Part shown: in pieces, positions 23,168-30,947 of the stretch
How the letters are laid out: every line of letters starts with the position of its first letter
Position numbering within the stretch: the stretch's first letter is position 1
Source: a virus
Length of the DNA stretch: 38,390 nucleotides
Reading direction: 5' to 3' (one strand)
Virus record (IMG/VR): IMGVR_UViG_3300045911_000580
Location: 1-38,390 of that record
The notes under the pieces: model-generated
What the model saw: the letters and a program-made list of their open reading frames with translations, nothing else
What the model was told of the DNA's origin: nothing
The model's database searches: none
Position numbers and translations under genes: made by a program

Positions 23168-23889
23168 CCGCGACCGCGATGCCCACACCTCCCTCGTTGC
23201 CGCCGCGGTGGCCGCACATCGAGTGGCCGACGGCCATCGTCCTCTGCGTCGTCCTGGGCTCCATGGTGGCCGTGTGGGCGCTCGCCGATGCCGGCGAGCG
23301 TGCTGACATCCTCGGCGGCATCGGCGCCGCGGGCTCGGTGCTGCTCGCGGCGATGCGCGCGATGCTGTCGCGGCAGGGCCCACCTCCGCCTGGCCACGCG
23401 AACGGGCTCGACCGCGAGGCCCCCCTCGAGGACGGCCGACGCTCGCATCTGCCTACGTCGCTGCGCGTGGTGGCGCTCGCGGCTCTCGTCGTGCTGCCCG
23501 CGTGCGGTGCCTCTGCTCTGCGAACGCACGCGACGGTGGGAACCGTGGCGTCGGTGACAGTCGCCTCGACGGCGCCGCTCGTGCCCGCCGCGTGCGACGT
23601 CGCGCTCGCCGGGTGTCGCGGCGACTCCGCGTGCATCGACGCGCGCGCCGAGGACTGCCGCGTGGCCGCTGCTGCGCACGATGCCACGCGCGTCGCGGTG
23701 CGCTCGTACCTCGACGCGATCGAGATCGCGTCGCTCGCCGACGAGGGCCTCGTCCTCGACGCGCTCCGCGCCGGCCTCGTTGCGCTCGCTGCGCGCTGGA
23801 CCGAGGCGGTCGCTGCGCTCGCCCGCGTTGGCCTCGAGCTGCCTGCCCTTCCTGCGCTCGTGCAGAGCCTGCTCGGAGGCGCGTCGTGA
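23164..23889 (+). CDS. Two-span membrane protein continuous with a lipobox segment (holin plus lipoprotein)
   Basis: 241 residues from ATG 23164. Residues 23-41 (AIVLCVVLGSMVAVWALAD) and 49-65 are hydrophobic, like a small class II holin. After a Pro/Arg linker, residues 98-114 are hydrophobic and end in a lipobox LPAC (Cys114), followed by a Cys-rich segment and Ala-rich helices. Normally a lipobox follows the N-terminus, so either this is a fusion of holin and outer-membrane spanin functions, or the lipoprotein is made from an in-frame internal start (GTG at 23467 or 23470). Overlaps the next gene (GTGA). The lipobox implies a Gram-negative host. Confidence 0.5.
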   Translation: MTATAMPTPPSLPPRWPHIEWPTAIVLCVVLGSMVAVWALADAGERADILGGIGAAGSVLLAAMRAMLSRQGPPPPGHANGLDREAPLEDGRRSHLPTSLRVVALAALVVLPACGASALRTHATVGTVASVTVASTAPLVPAACDVALAGCRGDSACIDARAEDCRVAAAAHDATRVAVRSYLDAIEIASLADEGLVLDALRAGLVALAARWTEAVAALARVGLELPALPALVQSLLGGAS

Positions 23890-24182
23890 GCGCGCCGATC
23901 GACCCGGCCCTCGTGCAGCTCTTCGCCGTGCTCGTGCAGTTCGTCGGCCCGACCGTGCTCGAGGCGCTCACCGAGCCCGCGCGCGAGGCGGTCCGCAAGC
24001 AGCTCGCGCGCGACCGGGCGCGCCTCGACGCTGCGCCCCTCGCGGGCCCGCCGACCGAGGCCGTGATCGCGCGTTACCAGGCGCGCCCCGCGCCCGCGCG
24101 CATCTCCGCCGACACCGACCTCCCGCCCGTCCTGCGCACGCACGAGGGTGCGTGGAGCGACGGGGAGAGCGAAGAGGGGTGA
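23886..24182 (+). CDS. Small conserved-looking protein in the lysis region
   Basis: 98 residues from GTG 23886 (GTGA overlap). The first 45 residues form an amphipathic helix (PALVQLFAVLVQFVGPTVLEA), the rest is polar, Pro-rich (PTEAVIARYQARPAPARI) and acidic. No family recognised. The hydrophobic helix might associate with membrane; placement suggests lysis or tail-tip accessory function. Confidence 0.45.
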   Translation: MSAPIDPALVQLFAVLVQFVGPTVLEALTEPAREAVRKQLARDRARLDAAPLAGPPTEAVIARYQARPAPARISADTDLPPVLRTHEGAWSDGESEEG

Positions 24183-24186
24183 CCCG

Positions 24187-24594
24187 ATGACGATCCAGTT
24201 CAGCGTCGCCTCGCGCACCGCGCAGGCTCAAGCGCACGAGACCACGATTGGGCCAGGGGCGGTCCTGCGCATCCGCACGGGCTCGCCTCCCGCCACCTGC
24301 GCTGCCGCTCGCACGGGCACGGTCCTGGCGTCGATGACGCTGCCCTCCGACTGGGCCACGGCGAGCAGTGGATCTCTCACCAGGCTCGGCACGTGGGAGG
24401 ACCTGACGGCGGATGCGTCGGGCCCCGCGGGCTACTACGAGATCACGGACAGCGCGGGGACCTGCCACGAGCAGGGCACCGTGACCGCGAGCGGCGGCGG
24501 CGGCGACATGGAGATGCAGCAGGCCACCGCCGACATCGTCGCGGGCCAGCGCGTCTACATCGGCACGTACAACCGCACCTGGCCGGGGGCGTGA
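24187..24594 (+). CDS. Phage structural-accessory protein
   Basis: 135 residues from ATG 24187. The pattern TIQFSVASRTAQAQAHETTIG, VLRIRTGSPPATCAAARTGTVLA and DSAGTCHEQGTVTASGGGG belongs, as I recall, to a widespread family of small phage proteins usually next to tail-fibre genes. It is beta-rich with two Cys. It probably forms part of the virion. Its partner genes below fit the same cluster. The assignment rests on memory, so it is tentative. Confidence 0.5.
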   Translation: MTIQFSVASRTAQAQAHETTIGPGAVLRIRTGSPPATCAAARTGTVLASMTLPSDWATASSGSLTRLGTWEDLTADASGPAGYYEITDSAGTCHEQGTVTASGGGGDMEMQQATADIVAGQRVYIGTYNRTWPGA

Positions 24595-24597
24595 GCC

Positions 24598-25077
24598 GTG
24601 GCGGGCATCGTCACGCGCGATGAGATCGTCGCCGCGCTCGCCGCGTCGGGCGAGGCGACGTACTTGATCAACAAGGCCTCGATCGCGAACCAAGCCGCGG
24701 GCGGATGGTCCTCACTCTGGCGCGCGACGGGCACGCCGGCGCAGGGCGCGATCCCGGGCGCGGCGGAAGTGTGCACCGATGATCTGACGGGCGCGATCGG
24801 CGCGATCCCGACGCCGGCCGCCGGCCAGCGGAACGCGCTCCTCGCCGCCGCGCTGGCAAGCTCGAACGCTGGAACGACCGTGCAGATCGTCGATCGACTG
24901 GCTCACATGGGCGGGCTCTCTGGCACTGTCGCGACCGCGCAAACGGCAAACGTGTCGGTCGTCTCGCTCGCGGGCGCGCGCTGCGCGTCGGACTATCACG
25001 ACGTGAGCTGGTGGCTCGAGATCTTCCGCGTGCCGGCCGACACGCGGCGCTCGAGCGCCGGGCGGGAGGCAGCATGA
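24598..25077 (+). CDS. Phage structural-accessory protein, apparently short form
   Basis: 159 residues from GTG 24598. The segments VNKASIANQAAGGW-like (here INKASIANQAAGGWSSLWRA), GTPAQGAIPGAAEVCTDDL, LASSNAGTTVQIVDRLAHMG and SDYHDVSWWLEIF are typical of a phage protein that I recall as about twice this length with a C-terminal beta domain. Here it ends soon after the SWWLE strand with a basic tail, suggesting loss of the C-terminal half. No frame-shifted remainder was seen in the next gene. The family memory could not be checked. Confidence 0.45.
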   Translation: MAGIVTRDEIVAALAASGEATYLINKASIANQAAGGWSSLWRATGTPAQGAIPGAAEVCTDDLTGAIGAIPTPAAGQRNALLAAALASSNAGTTVQIVDRLAHMGGLSGTVATAQTANVSVVSLAGARCASDYHDVSWWLEIFRVPADTRRSSAGREAA

Positions 25078-25385
25078 CGCGCAGTGTCATCGGAGCGGGC
25101 GACGTTGACATCTGGGTCTTCGACTGGTCGGACTGGCTGGCCCGCAAGACGGAAGAGCAGGGCATGCCCGTGACGATCGCGAGCGCCACCTGGACCGGAT
25201 CGGATGGCCTGATCGTCCGCCCCTCGCCGCCGCCGGCCATCTTCGACTCGGGAAGGCAGGCGCGCGCGTGGTGGGACGCGGGCGCATGCGTGCCGGGCGT
25301 TACGGTGCGCCTGGCGTGCAGGGTGGTGACCTCGGCTGGGCACGAGCGCACGGCCACGGTGCTGTTGGAGGTGAGGTCGCGATGA
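25074..25385 (+). CDS. Small beta-rich tail-accessory protein
   Basis: 103 residues from ATG 25074 (ATGA overlap). One immunoglobulin-like beta domain is suggested by VDIWVFDWSDWL, PVTIASATWTGSDGL and GVTVRLACRVVTSAGHERTA, a pattern of small proteins beside phage fibre genes that add a domain to the virion surface. Its stop overlaps the amidase start by four bases (ATGA). Confidence 0.45.
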   Translation: MTRSVIGAGDVDIWVFDWSDWLARKTEEQGMPVTIASATWTGSDGLIVRPSPPPAIFDSGRQARAWWDAGACVPGVTVRLACRVVTSAGHERTATVLLEVRSR

Positions 25386-26044
25386 GATGCTTCGATCTCC
25401 GATCCGAGCAGCCCGACCCGCCGCCGGTGCGAAAGCATCGGCTCGCCAGGGGCCGCGTGGTGCGCCGGGACATGCGGCGCATCATCGGCGTGACCATCCA
25501 TCAGACCGCCACGCCGTTCTCGGTGGCGCCGTTCCAGATCCAGGCGGCGGGCGGGGATGAGGACCTGGCCCTGGCGCGCCGCGCGCTGGGTGTGGCATGC
25601 CACGGCATGGCGTTCCGGCGGGGGTTCTACGCGCTGGCGAACCCTCTCGAGTGGTACGTCCACCACGGAAACGCGTTCAACCCTGATCATCTCGGGATTG
25701 AGATCGAAGGCCGGTTCCCGGGGCTGTTATCGGATCCGGTGCGGACCACCTGGGGCGGCCCCCCCACCGAGTTCACCACGGCGCTCCTGGAGGCGGCGAA
25801 AGCGTGCCTCCGCCACGTGGTCGACGAGGCACGGGCGGCCGGCGCCCCACTCGAGTGGGTGACCGCGCACCGGCAGTCCAGCGCCACCCGACGCAGCGAT
25901 CCTGGCGAGGAGCCGTGGCGCGAGCTCGTCTTGAACTACGCCGTGCCCGTCCTCGGCCTCAAGGTGAACAACGCCCTCGTCCGCGGCACAGGGAGACCGA
26001 TCCCCATGGCATGGGACCCTGCGGCTGGCGTGGGCCGGTACTAG
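25382..26044 (+). CDS. Endolysin: N-acetylmuramoyl-L-alanine amidase
   Basis: 220 residues from ATG 25382. Amidase_2 fold: zinc ligands His40 (VTIHQT) and His163 (TAHRQSS), with Asp173 in SDPG as the third, and His74 in ACHGMAF in the usual early position. The middle (HLGIEIEGRFPG) is the beta strand typical of this family. It cuts the amide bond between N-acetylmuramic acid and L-alanine of peptidoglycan at lysis, crossing the inner membrane with help of the preceding membrane proteins. There is no signal peptide and no separate wall-binding domain. It overlaps the integrase stop by four bases (26041-26044). Confidence 0.85.
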   Translation: MRCFDLRSEQPDPPPVRKHRLARGRVVRRDMRRIIGVTIHQTATPFSVAPFQIQAAGGDEDLALARRALGVACHGMAFRRGFYALANPLEWYVHHGNAFNPDHLGIEIEGRFPGLLSDPVRTTWGGPPTEFTTALLEAAKACLRHVVDEARAAGAPLEWVTAHRQSSATRRSDPGEEPWRELVLNYAVPVLGLKVNNALVRGTGRPIPMAWDPAAGVGRY

Positions 26045-26061
26045 CTCGCCCGCGAGGCTAG
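26041..26061. terminator. Stem-loop at the convergent end of late and integrase operons
   Basis: CTAGCTCG (26041-26048) pairs with CGAGGCTAG (26053-26061) with one bulged base and a 4-base loop. It stands exactly at the overlap of the two convergent stop codons, so it could end both transcripts. There is no T-run on either side, so it is not a standard intrinsic terminator. Confidence 0.35.
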
Positions 26062-27681
26062 CTGCACCTCGCCCACCGCTTCCAGCGTGACCAGGTCGGC
26101 CGTGCGCGCCCCCGCAATTCCCACCCGGCCACGGCCGCCGCTGACTCCTACCAGGGCAGCGGGCAGCAGGCCGGCCCGGACCTCGGCCACGCCGCCCTGC
26201 GGCGTGACCCGAACCTCGGAGACGACGCCGCGCAGCGCGTCCCGGGCGGTCGTCACGTCCGCGCTGGCCAGCAGCGTCTCGAGCTGCCGCACGCGCGCCT
26301 CGAGCTCGGCCACCGAGGGGAGGGCGCGCGGCGCCTGCGGCAGCGCCGCGAGCGCGGCGCGGTGGGTCGCGATCTCGGACTCCAGCTCGCGCAGCCGGGC
26401 GACGAGCGCGGAGGGCGCCGCGCCGCCGGCGACGGCGTCGACCAGCCGCTCAGCCTGGGCCTGGGCTCGGGCGATCCGGGCCTCGAGCTCGTCGCGCTCC
26501 CGGCTCGCGCCTCGCCCGCGCGCTGCGATGCGCTCGGCCAGCACCGCCCGCAGCGCCACGAGCCGCTCGGGCGCGAAGAGGTGGTCGCGCACCAGGCGCA
26601 GCACGAGCGCCCGAAGATCCTCCTCGCGCACGCTGCTCCGCGATGCGCACGTGCCCCGCGCTCGCGCGTCGGCGCACCGGTAGTACCGGCGGCCCTCGGT
26701 CCCGCCGTGCACCGTCAGAAGCCCCCCGCAGACCCCGCACCGCGCCAGGCCGGACAGGAGGTAGCTCCGTCGCGCGGATCCTCGCCGCTCGTCCGCGGTC
26801 ATCGTGGCCGGCCGGGGCTCGGCGCTCGACGCGCTCTGCGCGGCCGCGAAGAGGGCGTGGTCGACGATCGCCAGCTCGGGTCGCTCGAGGCGCACGAGCG
26901 CACCCACGCGCGCGCGCGGGCGGCGGACGTTCGTGCCGGGCAGCTTCCGCCATTCGCGAGCGCCGAAGGTCCACTCGCCCAGATACCGGCGGTTCGCGAG
27001 GATCGCTCGGAGCGTCGTGTGCTGCCACGACGGCGCGCGGGCCCGGCGCGAGCTCCGCGGCGGGGGCACGCCCTCGGCGTTCAGGGCGGCCGCGATGTCG
27101 CCCCGCGAGCGCCCCGCCGCGTACTGCGCGAAGACCCGGCGCACGATCGCGGCCTGGTCGGGGTCGATCTCGATCACTCGCCCGCCCTCGGGCCGCGGGC
27201 TCGAGCGGTAGCCGTAGGGGAGGCCGCCCGTCGAAAGGCCGGCGCGGGCGCGCGCCTCGAGTCCGCGCAGGGTCTTGTCCCGCAGGTCGTCGAGGTAGGC
27301 ATCGGCGAGCAGCGCCCGCACGCCCACGAGCAGCTTGCTGCCGCGCGCCGACGTGTCGACGCCGTCGGCCACGCCCACCAAAGCTACGTCGTGGTGGCGC
27401 AGCGCGCGGGTGACCGTGTGCGCGTCCGCCGCGTCGCGCGACACGCGAGACAGGTCCTCGACGAGGACAGCCTCCACCTCGCGCCGTTCCACCGAGCGCA
27501 TGCAGGCCAGCCATCCCGGCCGGTCGAGGCTCGCGCCGCTCACGGCGTAGTCCGCGTGGACGGCGGCCACGGTCCACCCGCGCTCGGTCGCGTGCCGGCG
27601 GCACCGCTCGACCTGCGCCTCGATCGAGCTCTCGCTCTGGCGGTCGGACGAGTAGCGAGCGTAGATCGCGACGCGGGTCAT
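26041..27681 (-). CDS. Large serine recombinase (phage integrase)
   Basis: 546 residues from ATG 27681; the open frame continues 72 codons upstream but the conserved start MTRVAIYARYSSDRQ fixes this start. Catalytic N-terminal domain: Ser11 in YARYSSDRQ, QVERCRRHATERGW, SRVSRDAADAH; then the recombinase domain (RGLEARARAGLSTGGLPYGY; IDPDQAAIVRRVFAQYAAG) and the zinc beta ribbon (CGVCGG...CADARARGTC), followed by the C-terminal coiled coil. It would integrate the phage at a host attachment site and, with an accessory factor, excise it. It is the last gene of the PL operon and overlaps the previous gene (ATGA). Confidence 0.88.
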   Translation of the reverse strand: MTRVAIYARYSSDRQSESSIEAQVERCRRHATERGWTVAAVHADYAVSGASLDRPGWLACMRSVERREVEAVLVEDLSRVSRDAADAHTVTRALRHHDVALVGVADGVDTSARGSKLLVGVRALLADAYLDDLRDKTLRGLEARARAGLSTGGLPYGYRSSPRPEGGRVIEIDPDQAAIVRRVFAQYAAGRSRGDIAAALNAEGVPPPRSSRRARAPSWQHTTLRAILANRRYLGEWTFGAREWRKLPGTNVRRPRARVGALVRLERPELAIVDHALFAAAQSASSAEPRPATMTADERRGSARRSYLLSGLARCGVCGGLLTVHGGTEGRRYYRCADARARGTCASRSSVREEDLRALVLRLVRDHLFAPERLVALRAVLAERIAARGRGASRERDELEARIARAQAQAERLVDAVAGGAAPSALVARLRELESEIATHRAALAALPQAPRALPSVAELEARVRQLETLLASADVTTARDALRGVVSEVRVTPQGGVAEVRAGLLPAALVGVSGGRGRVGIAGARTADLVTLEAVGEVQLASRAS

Positions 27682-27887
27682 GCAGTGCGCTCGAGGTCGT
27701 CGGGGGGGTCGTTGGCGGGCCGATCGCGGTCCCACGCGTCCAACGCGAGATCCGCAAGGAGCTCGAGCAGGCGCCGCTCGGCGTCGGTCAGGGCCACGGG
27801 GGTAGGGTGCGCGCCCTGCTCCGAACCGTGCAAGGTGCGGCGCCTCCCATGGTCCTCGTGCTGCCTCGGCTCCTCGTCCCAGGTCAT
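27678..27887 (-). CDS. Small acidic protein coupled to the integrase
   Basis: 69 residues from ATG 27887, overlapping the integrase start (ATGA). The C-terminal half holds a short amphipathic helix (TDAERRLLELLADLALDAWD) and acidic tail; the N-terminal half is His/Arg-rich. No family recognised. Translational coupling makes it a natural candidate for an integrase partner such as a recombination directionality factor, although no signature proves it. Confidence 0.5.
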   Translation of the reverse strand: MTWDEEPRQHEDHGRRRTLHGSEQGAHPTPVALTDAERRLLELLADLALDAWDRDRPANDPPDDLERTA

Positions 27888-27893
27888 CGCCCT

Positions 27894-28466
27894 TCACTCG
27901 ACGCCCGCTTCTCCACGCACGACGATCAGCTGACCGGCCGGCACGGTACCAGCGTCCTCTGCGGGGTACCCGAGCCGCTGCAGCAGCTCGACGGCCGGGA
28001 GCGCGGTGAGCGCGTCACGCACGCGGGCGACGAGCGGCGCGTCGCGACCGCCGACCCCCTCGTCCTTCTTCCTGCGAATCTTCCCCTTCGCCTTCGGCGC
28101 GAGAGCCGCGGAGATGTCCATCCCCGTGCGCAGGCGGCTCTTGATGGTCGAGATCGGCAGCCCGTGCTTGTTGTCCGCGCTCGCGGCCCACTCCTTGATC
28201 GTCTTCCCGTCGTACGTCTTCGCAGGCATCGGCATCGCAGCACCTCCTTCACGGCGCACCAGCGCCGCCACATCGACGTCGGGCTGCTCTCCGCGCGCAT
28301 GCGCGGCCCCGATCGCGCAGCCGCGGCACTGCATGAACTGCAGCCGCGCGGATCCCCTCTCACCAGTGCTCCACGGCGCCGACGCCGCCGCGTGCCGCTG
28401 CGCGCACGCCGAGCGCGTGAGCCGGCACGAGTAGACGGCGCAGCTGAACAGCTCGAGCGCGGTCAC
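27894..28466 (-). CDS. Cys-containing protein with basic HTH-like segment
   Basis: 190 residues from GTG 28466 (GTGA overlap with the sigma-like gene). Cysteines 9, 14, 21, 47 and 50 (FSCAVYSC, MQCRGCAIG) might bind zinc. Residues 85-130 (KTIKEWAASADNKHGLPIST, IKSRLRTGMDISAAL) resemble a DNA-binding helix-turn-helix followed by a basic tail. No family recognised. A shorter version could start at ATG codons near residue 78. Position after the sigma-like gene suggests a regulatory role. Confidence 0.55.
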   Translation of the reverse strand: MTALELFSCAVYSCRLTRSACAQRHAAASAPWSTGERGSARLQFMQCRGCAIGAAHARGEQPDVDVAALVRREGGAAMPMPAKTYDGKTIKEWAASADNKHGLPISTIKSRLRTGMDISAALAPKAKGKIRRKKDEGVGGRDAPLVARVRDALTALPAVELLQRLGYPAEDAGTVPAGQLIVVRGEAGVE

Positions 28467-28903
28467 GGCTCGCCTCCGCCGTACGCCCGCAGGCGTCCGA
28501 TGGCCTCGCGCTCGATCTGCCGCACCCGCTCCGGGTCGATGTTCATCGCCCACGCCACGCGCTCGAGGCTCGCCCCGCCCTCGTCTGCTACGTCGAGAGA
28601 GCACGTGTCGTCCATCGCGTCCCACGCGACGCCGTCGTCGTACTGCGGTTCGCCGGACTTCCCGCCGGGCACGGCGAATCGGATCGTCAGCGACCCGGAG
28701 TGGCCGACTTCCGTCGCGAGATGGTAACGGCACGACACCCACGGGCACGGCCGCGGCCCGTCGGCGCAGTCCGCGCGGGTCCTCGGCCGCGCCTCGACTG
28801 CTGCCTCAGGCTCGAGCCGGAGGCGCGAGCGCGACCACCGCGACTCGGTGCGCTTTCCCACTCCGATCCTGAGCTGGACGAGCTCCGTGTCGCCACGTGC
28901 CAT
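28463..28903 (-). CDS. Sigma-70 region 4-like DNA-binding protein
   Basis: 146 residues from ATG 28903 (TGATG); a GTG six bases earlier is possible. Residues 111-139 are a sigma-70 region 4-type HTH: ASLERVAWAMNIDPERVRQI then EREAIGRL, the hallmark of the -35-binding helix. Before it comes a Cys-containing part (CADGPRPCPWVSCRYHL) and CSLDVADEGG. There are no regions 1-3 of a true sigma factor, so it more likely acts as an activator or antagonist at promoters, e.g. for late genes. This split Cys + region 4 plan resembles proteins I recall in other high-GC phages. Confidence 0.65.
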   Translation of the reverse strand: MARGDTELVQLRIGVGKRTESRWSRSRLRLEPEAAVEARPRTRADCADGPRPCPWVSCRYHLATEVGHSGSLTIRFAVPGGKSGEPQYDDGVAWDAMDDTCSLDVADEGGASLERVAWAMNIDPERVRQIEREAIGRLRAYGGGEP

Positions 28904-29328
28904 CACCACACCTCGCCCGCGAGCGCCACATGCCGCGCGACGCGAGCAAGCGCCTCGAGCGCCGCCTGGTCGTCGGTCGTCTCGATCGTCCCGGCGCAGA
29001 AAACGCTCCGCTCGGTGTCTCCGCTGGCGACGATCGCGATCCGTGGCCCCGCCTCGAGAGCGACGCCCAGCTCGACCCAGCAGCCCGCGCTGGGTACGTC
29101 CTCGCCGGGGACGAGCAGCCAGAGCGCGTCAGCCTGGCGAACGCCGTGCAGGCACGACACGGCGGCCCCCCGCCGCTCGGCCAGGGACAGGCCGCGGTTC
29201 GCCCGACCCGCGCGGTCGATCTCGGCCGGCCAGTCTCCGGTGACCTGCCATCCGCGCGCTCGACACGCCGCGATCGCGGCTCGCGCTCGGTCGAGCTCAC
29301 GCGAGCTCCCTGCGACGTAGATCTTCAC
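28903..29328 (-). CDS. Nucleoside 2-deoxyribosyltransferase-like protein
   Basis: 141 residues from GTG 29328 (GTGA overlap with ParB-like gene). Rossmann-like: N-terminal MKIYVAGSSRELDRARAAI, then DALWLLVPGE, and GCWVELGVAL with the Glu in the position of the catalytic nucleophile of deoxyribosyltransferases (YtoQ/DUF4406-type group). Such enzymes cleave or transfer the base of a nucleotide, or bind nucleotides as sensors. The presence in a phage early operon suggests nucleotide salvage, modification or counter-defence. Catalysis is not demonstrated. Confidence 0.6.
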   Translation of the reverse strand: MKIYVAGSSRELDRARAAIAACRARGWQVTGDWPAEIDRAGRANRGLSLAERRGAAVSCLHGVRQADALWLLVPGEDVPSAGCWVELGVALEAGPRIAIVASGDTERSVFCAGTIETTDDQAALEALARVARHVALAGEVW

Positions 29329-30938
29329 GTCGCCCGAGCCTTGTGCGCTGCGCGCACCGTCTTCGTCGTGTGCCGCGCGATGGCCTGCCAGTCGACGCCG
29401 AGCGCGGCCAGCAGCGCGGACTCCGTGTCGCCCGGCTTGGCGGACTGCATGAGGCCGGTGCCGTCGAGCACGAGGTCGACGATGAGCGCCAGACGACCCG
29501 CGTCGGTCATCGCGGCCGCGGCGTCACGGAGCTTGGCCAGCTCGTCGCCGTCCCCACCCTTTTCCTCGCCGCGCGCGCGCACCTTCAGGCCGTGGCGATC
29601 GCGCATCTCGGCGTCGACCGGGGCGGTGTCCCACCAGTCGATGATGATCGCCGCGAACGCCGTCCAGAACGCCGACTTGTTCCACGCCCCGCCACGCAGT
29701 TGGGTGGCGATCGCGTCGCGCACACGCCTGCTGACGAGCCTGCGGATCTCCGCGTCCTGCCGCGCCGCGGCGATCGCCGCGTCGTCGCGAGCCCTGTCCG
29801 CCTCGGACTCGGCGCGGCGCAGCGTGCGCAGCGAGGCCACCTCCATCGGTCGCCCGTCCGGGGCGCGCACCAGCATCACCTCGACGTGCTCGCAGCCTGC
29901 GAGTTGCTCGCGCCACGTCTTCGTGGGGTCCTCGTCAGACCAGGCGTCGAGGTCGACGTAGCCGTTGCTGAGCCCGTACGTGGTCGGGAAGACCTTCCGC
30001 GCCGTCTCTTCGTCCGCCACCTTGAGGCCGCGCTCCGCCGCGCGTGCGGAGACGGCCCGCCAGTGGTCCTCCACCTTGCCGTCCCAGCACTCCGGGTCCG
30101 TGCAGCGGTTTCCGTCGAGCAGCTCGCGGAACAGCGCCTGCTGAGCGTCGCTACGCTTCGGGCAGCTCGTGCACGAGCCTCCTCGGGCATGCTCGTCGTG
30201 CACGTCGAACGGCGCGTCCTCGATCACCATCAGCCGCTGCTTCACGAGCTCGCGCGCCGCGCTGACCGGCACCTCCCCGTCGCCGTACAGCGTGAGCAGC
30301 TTCCGAAGCGCCGCGTCCTGGGCGCTCGGGGTGGCGACCCGCGCAATCAGCAGGGCGACACCGAGGGAGATCCGGCCCTCCACGAACGCCGCCCGCCCTT
30401 CGGCCGTGAGCTGCTCGAGACGGAGCCGGTCATACACATACTGCTCGGTCCGCCCCATCATCGCGGCGATCCGCGCGACCGACGCATGCTGCTCGTCTCG
30501 GAGCCGGACGAACGCGTCGCACTGATCGATCGGGTGCATGTCCTCGCGCTGATCGTTCTCGGCGACGGCGATCCGGAACGCCACGTCGTCGGGCACGTCG
30601 ACCACCTCGACGACGTCGAGCCACGCTCGCGCCGGGACTTGCTCCGCCGCGAGCACGCTCGCACGCCAGCGTCGCTCGCCAGCGAGGACCTCGTACCGCA
30701 GGCGGCCGTCGTCGGTCTCACCCGACTGGCGGACGACCGGCGCCTCGATCACGCCCAGCTGCGCGATCGAGTCCGCGAGCTCGCGCAGCCGCAGCTCGTA
30801 GTCCGCAGCCTTGACGCGACGCGGGTTCAGCGGGCTCGCGCAGAGCTGGCCCACGTGCACCTCGAGGTGGCGTCGCTCGTAGATCGCCGGCGTGTTCCCG
30901 GCCGGCTGCTCGGTCTTCTTGCTCTTCCTCTTCGACAT
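29325..30938 (-). CDS. ParB/KorB-like DNA-binding protein
   Basis: 537 residues from ATG 30938, with GGAGAT upstream (nine bases from the previous stop). N-terminal ParB nuclease-like fold: LCASPLNPRRVKA, LADSIAQLGVIEAPVV, YEVLAGERRWRASVLA. HTH: RIAAMMGRTEQYVYDRLRLE. A Cys cluster CTSCPKRSD...CTDPEC lies near residue 255 and suggests a metal-binding site. The C-terminal 300 residues are helical and charged. ParB-like proteins in phages can organise DNA, partition plasmid-like prophages, or regulate genes. No ParA is encoded here. Confidence 0.82.
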   Translation of the reverse strand: MSKRKSKKTEQPAGNTPAIYERRHLEVHVGQLCASPLNPRRVKAADYELRLRELADSIAQLGVIEAPVVRQSGETDDGRLRYEVLAGERRWRASVLAAEQVPARAWLDVVEVVDVPDDVAFRIAVAENDQREDMHPIDQCDAFVRLRDEQHASVARIAAMMGRTEQYVYDRLRLEQLTAEGRAAFVEGRISLGVALLIARVATPSAQDAALRKLLTLYGDGEVPVSAARELVKQRLMVIEDAPFDVHDEHARGGSCTSCPKRSDAQQALFRELLDGNRCTDPECWDGKVEDHWRAVSARAAERGLKVADEETARKVFPTTYGLSNGYVDLDAWSDEDPTKTWREQLAGCEHVEVMLVRAPDGRPMEVASLRTLRRAESEADRARDDAAIAAARQDAEIRRLVSRRVRDAIATQLRGGAWNKSAFWTAFAAIIIDWWDTAPVDAEMRDRHGLKVRARGEEKGGDGDELAKLRDAAAAMTDAGRLALIVDLVLDGTGLMQSAKPGDTESALLAALGVDWQAIARHTTKTVRAAHKARAT

Positions 30939-30947
30939 GGCATCTCC

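Noticed and set aside
26041-27897. Longer start for the recombinase at 27897
   Set aside because: The extra 72 codons are Arg/Pro-rich, lie on the 69-aa gene, and the catalytic domain begins exactly at ATG 27681.
26362-27933. Long plus-strand open frame opposite the serine recombinase
   Set aside because: Arg/Ala/Pro-rich without motifs and fully antisense to a clear recombinase.
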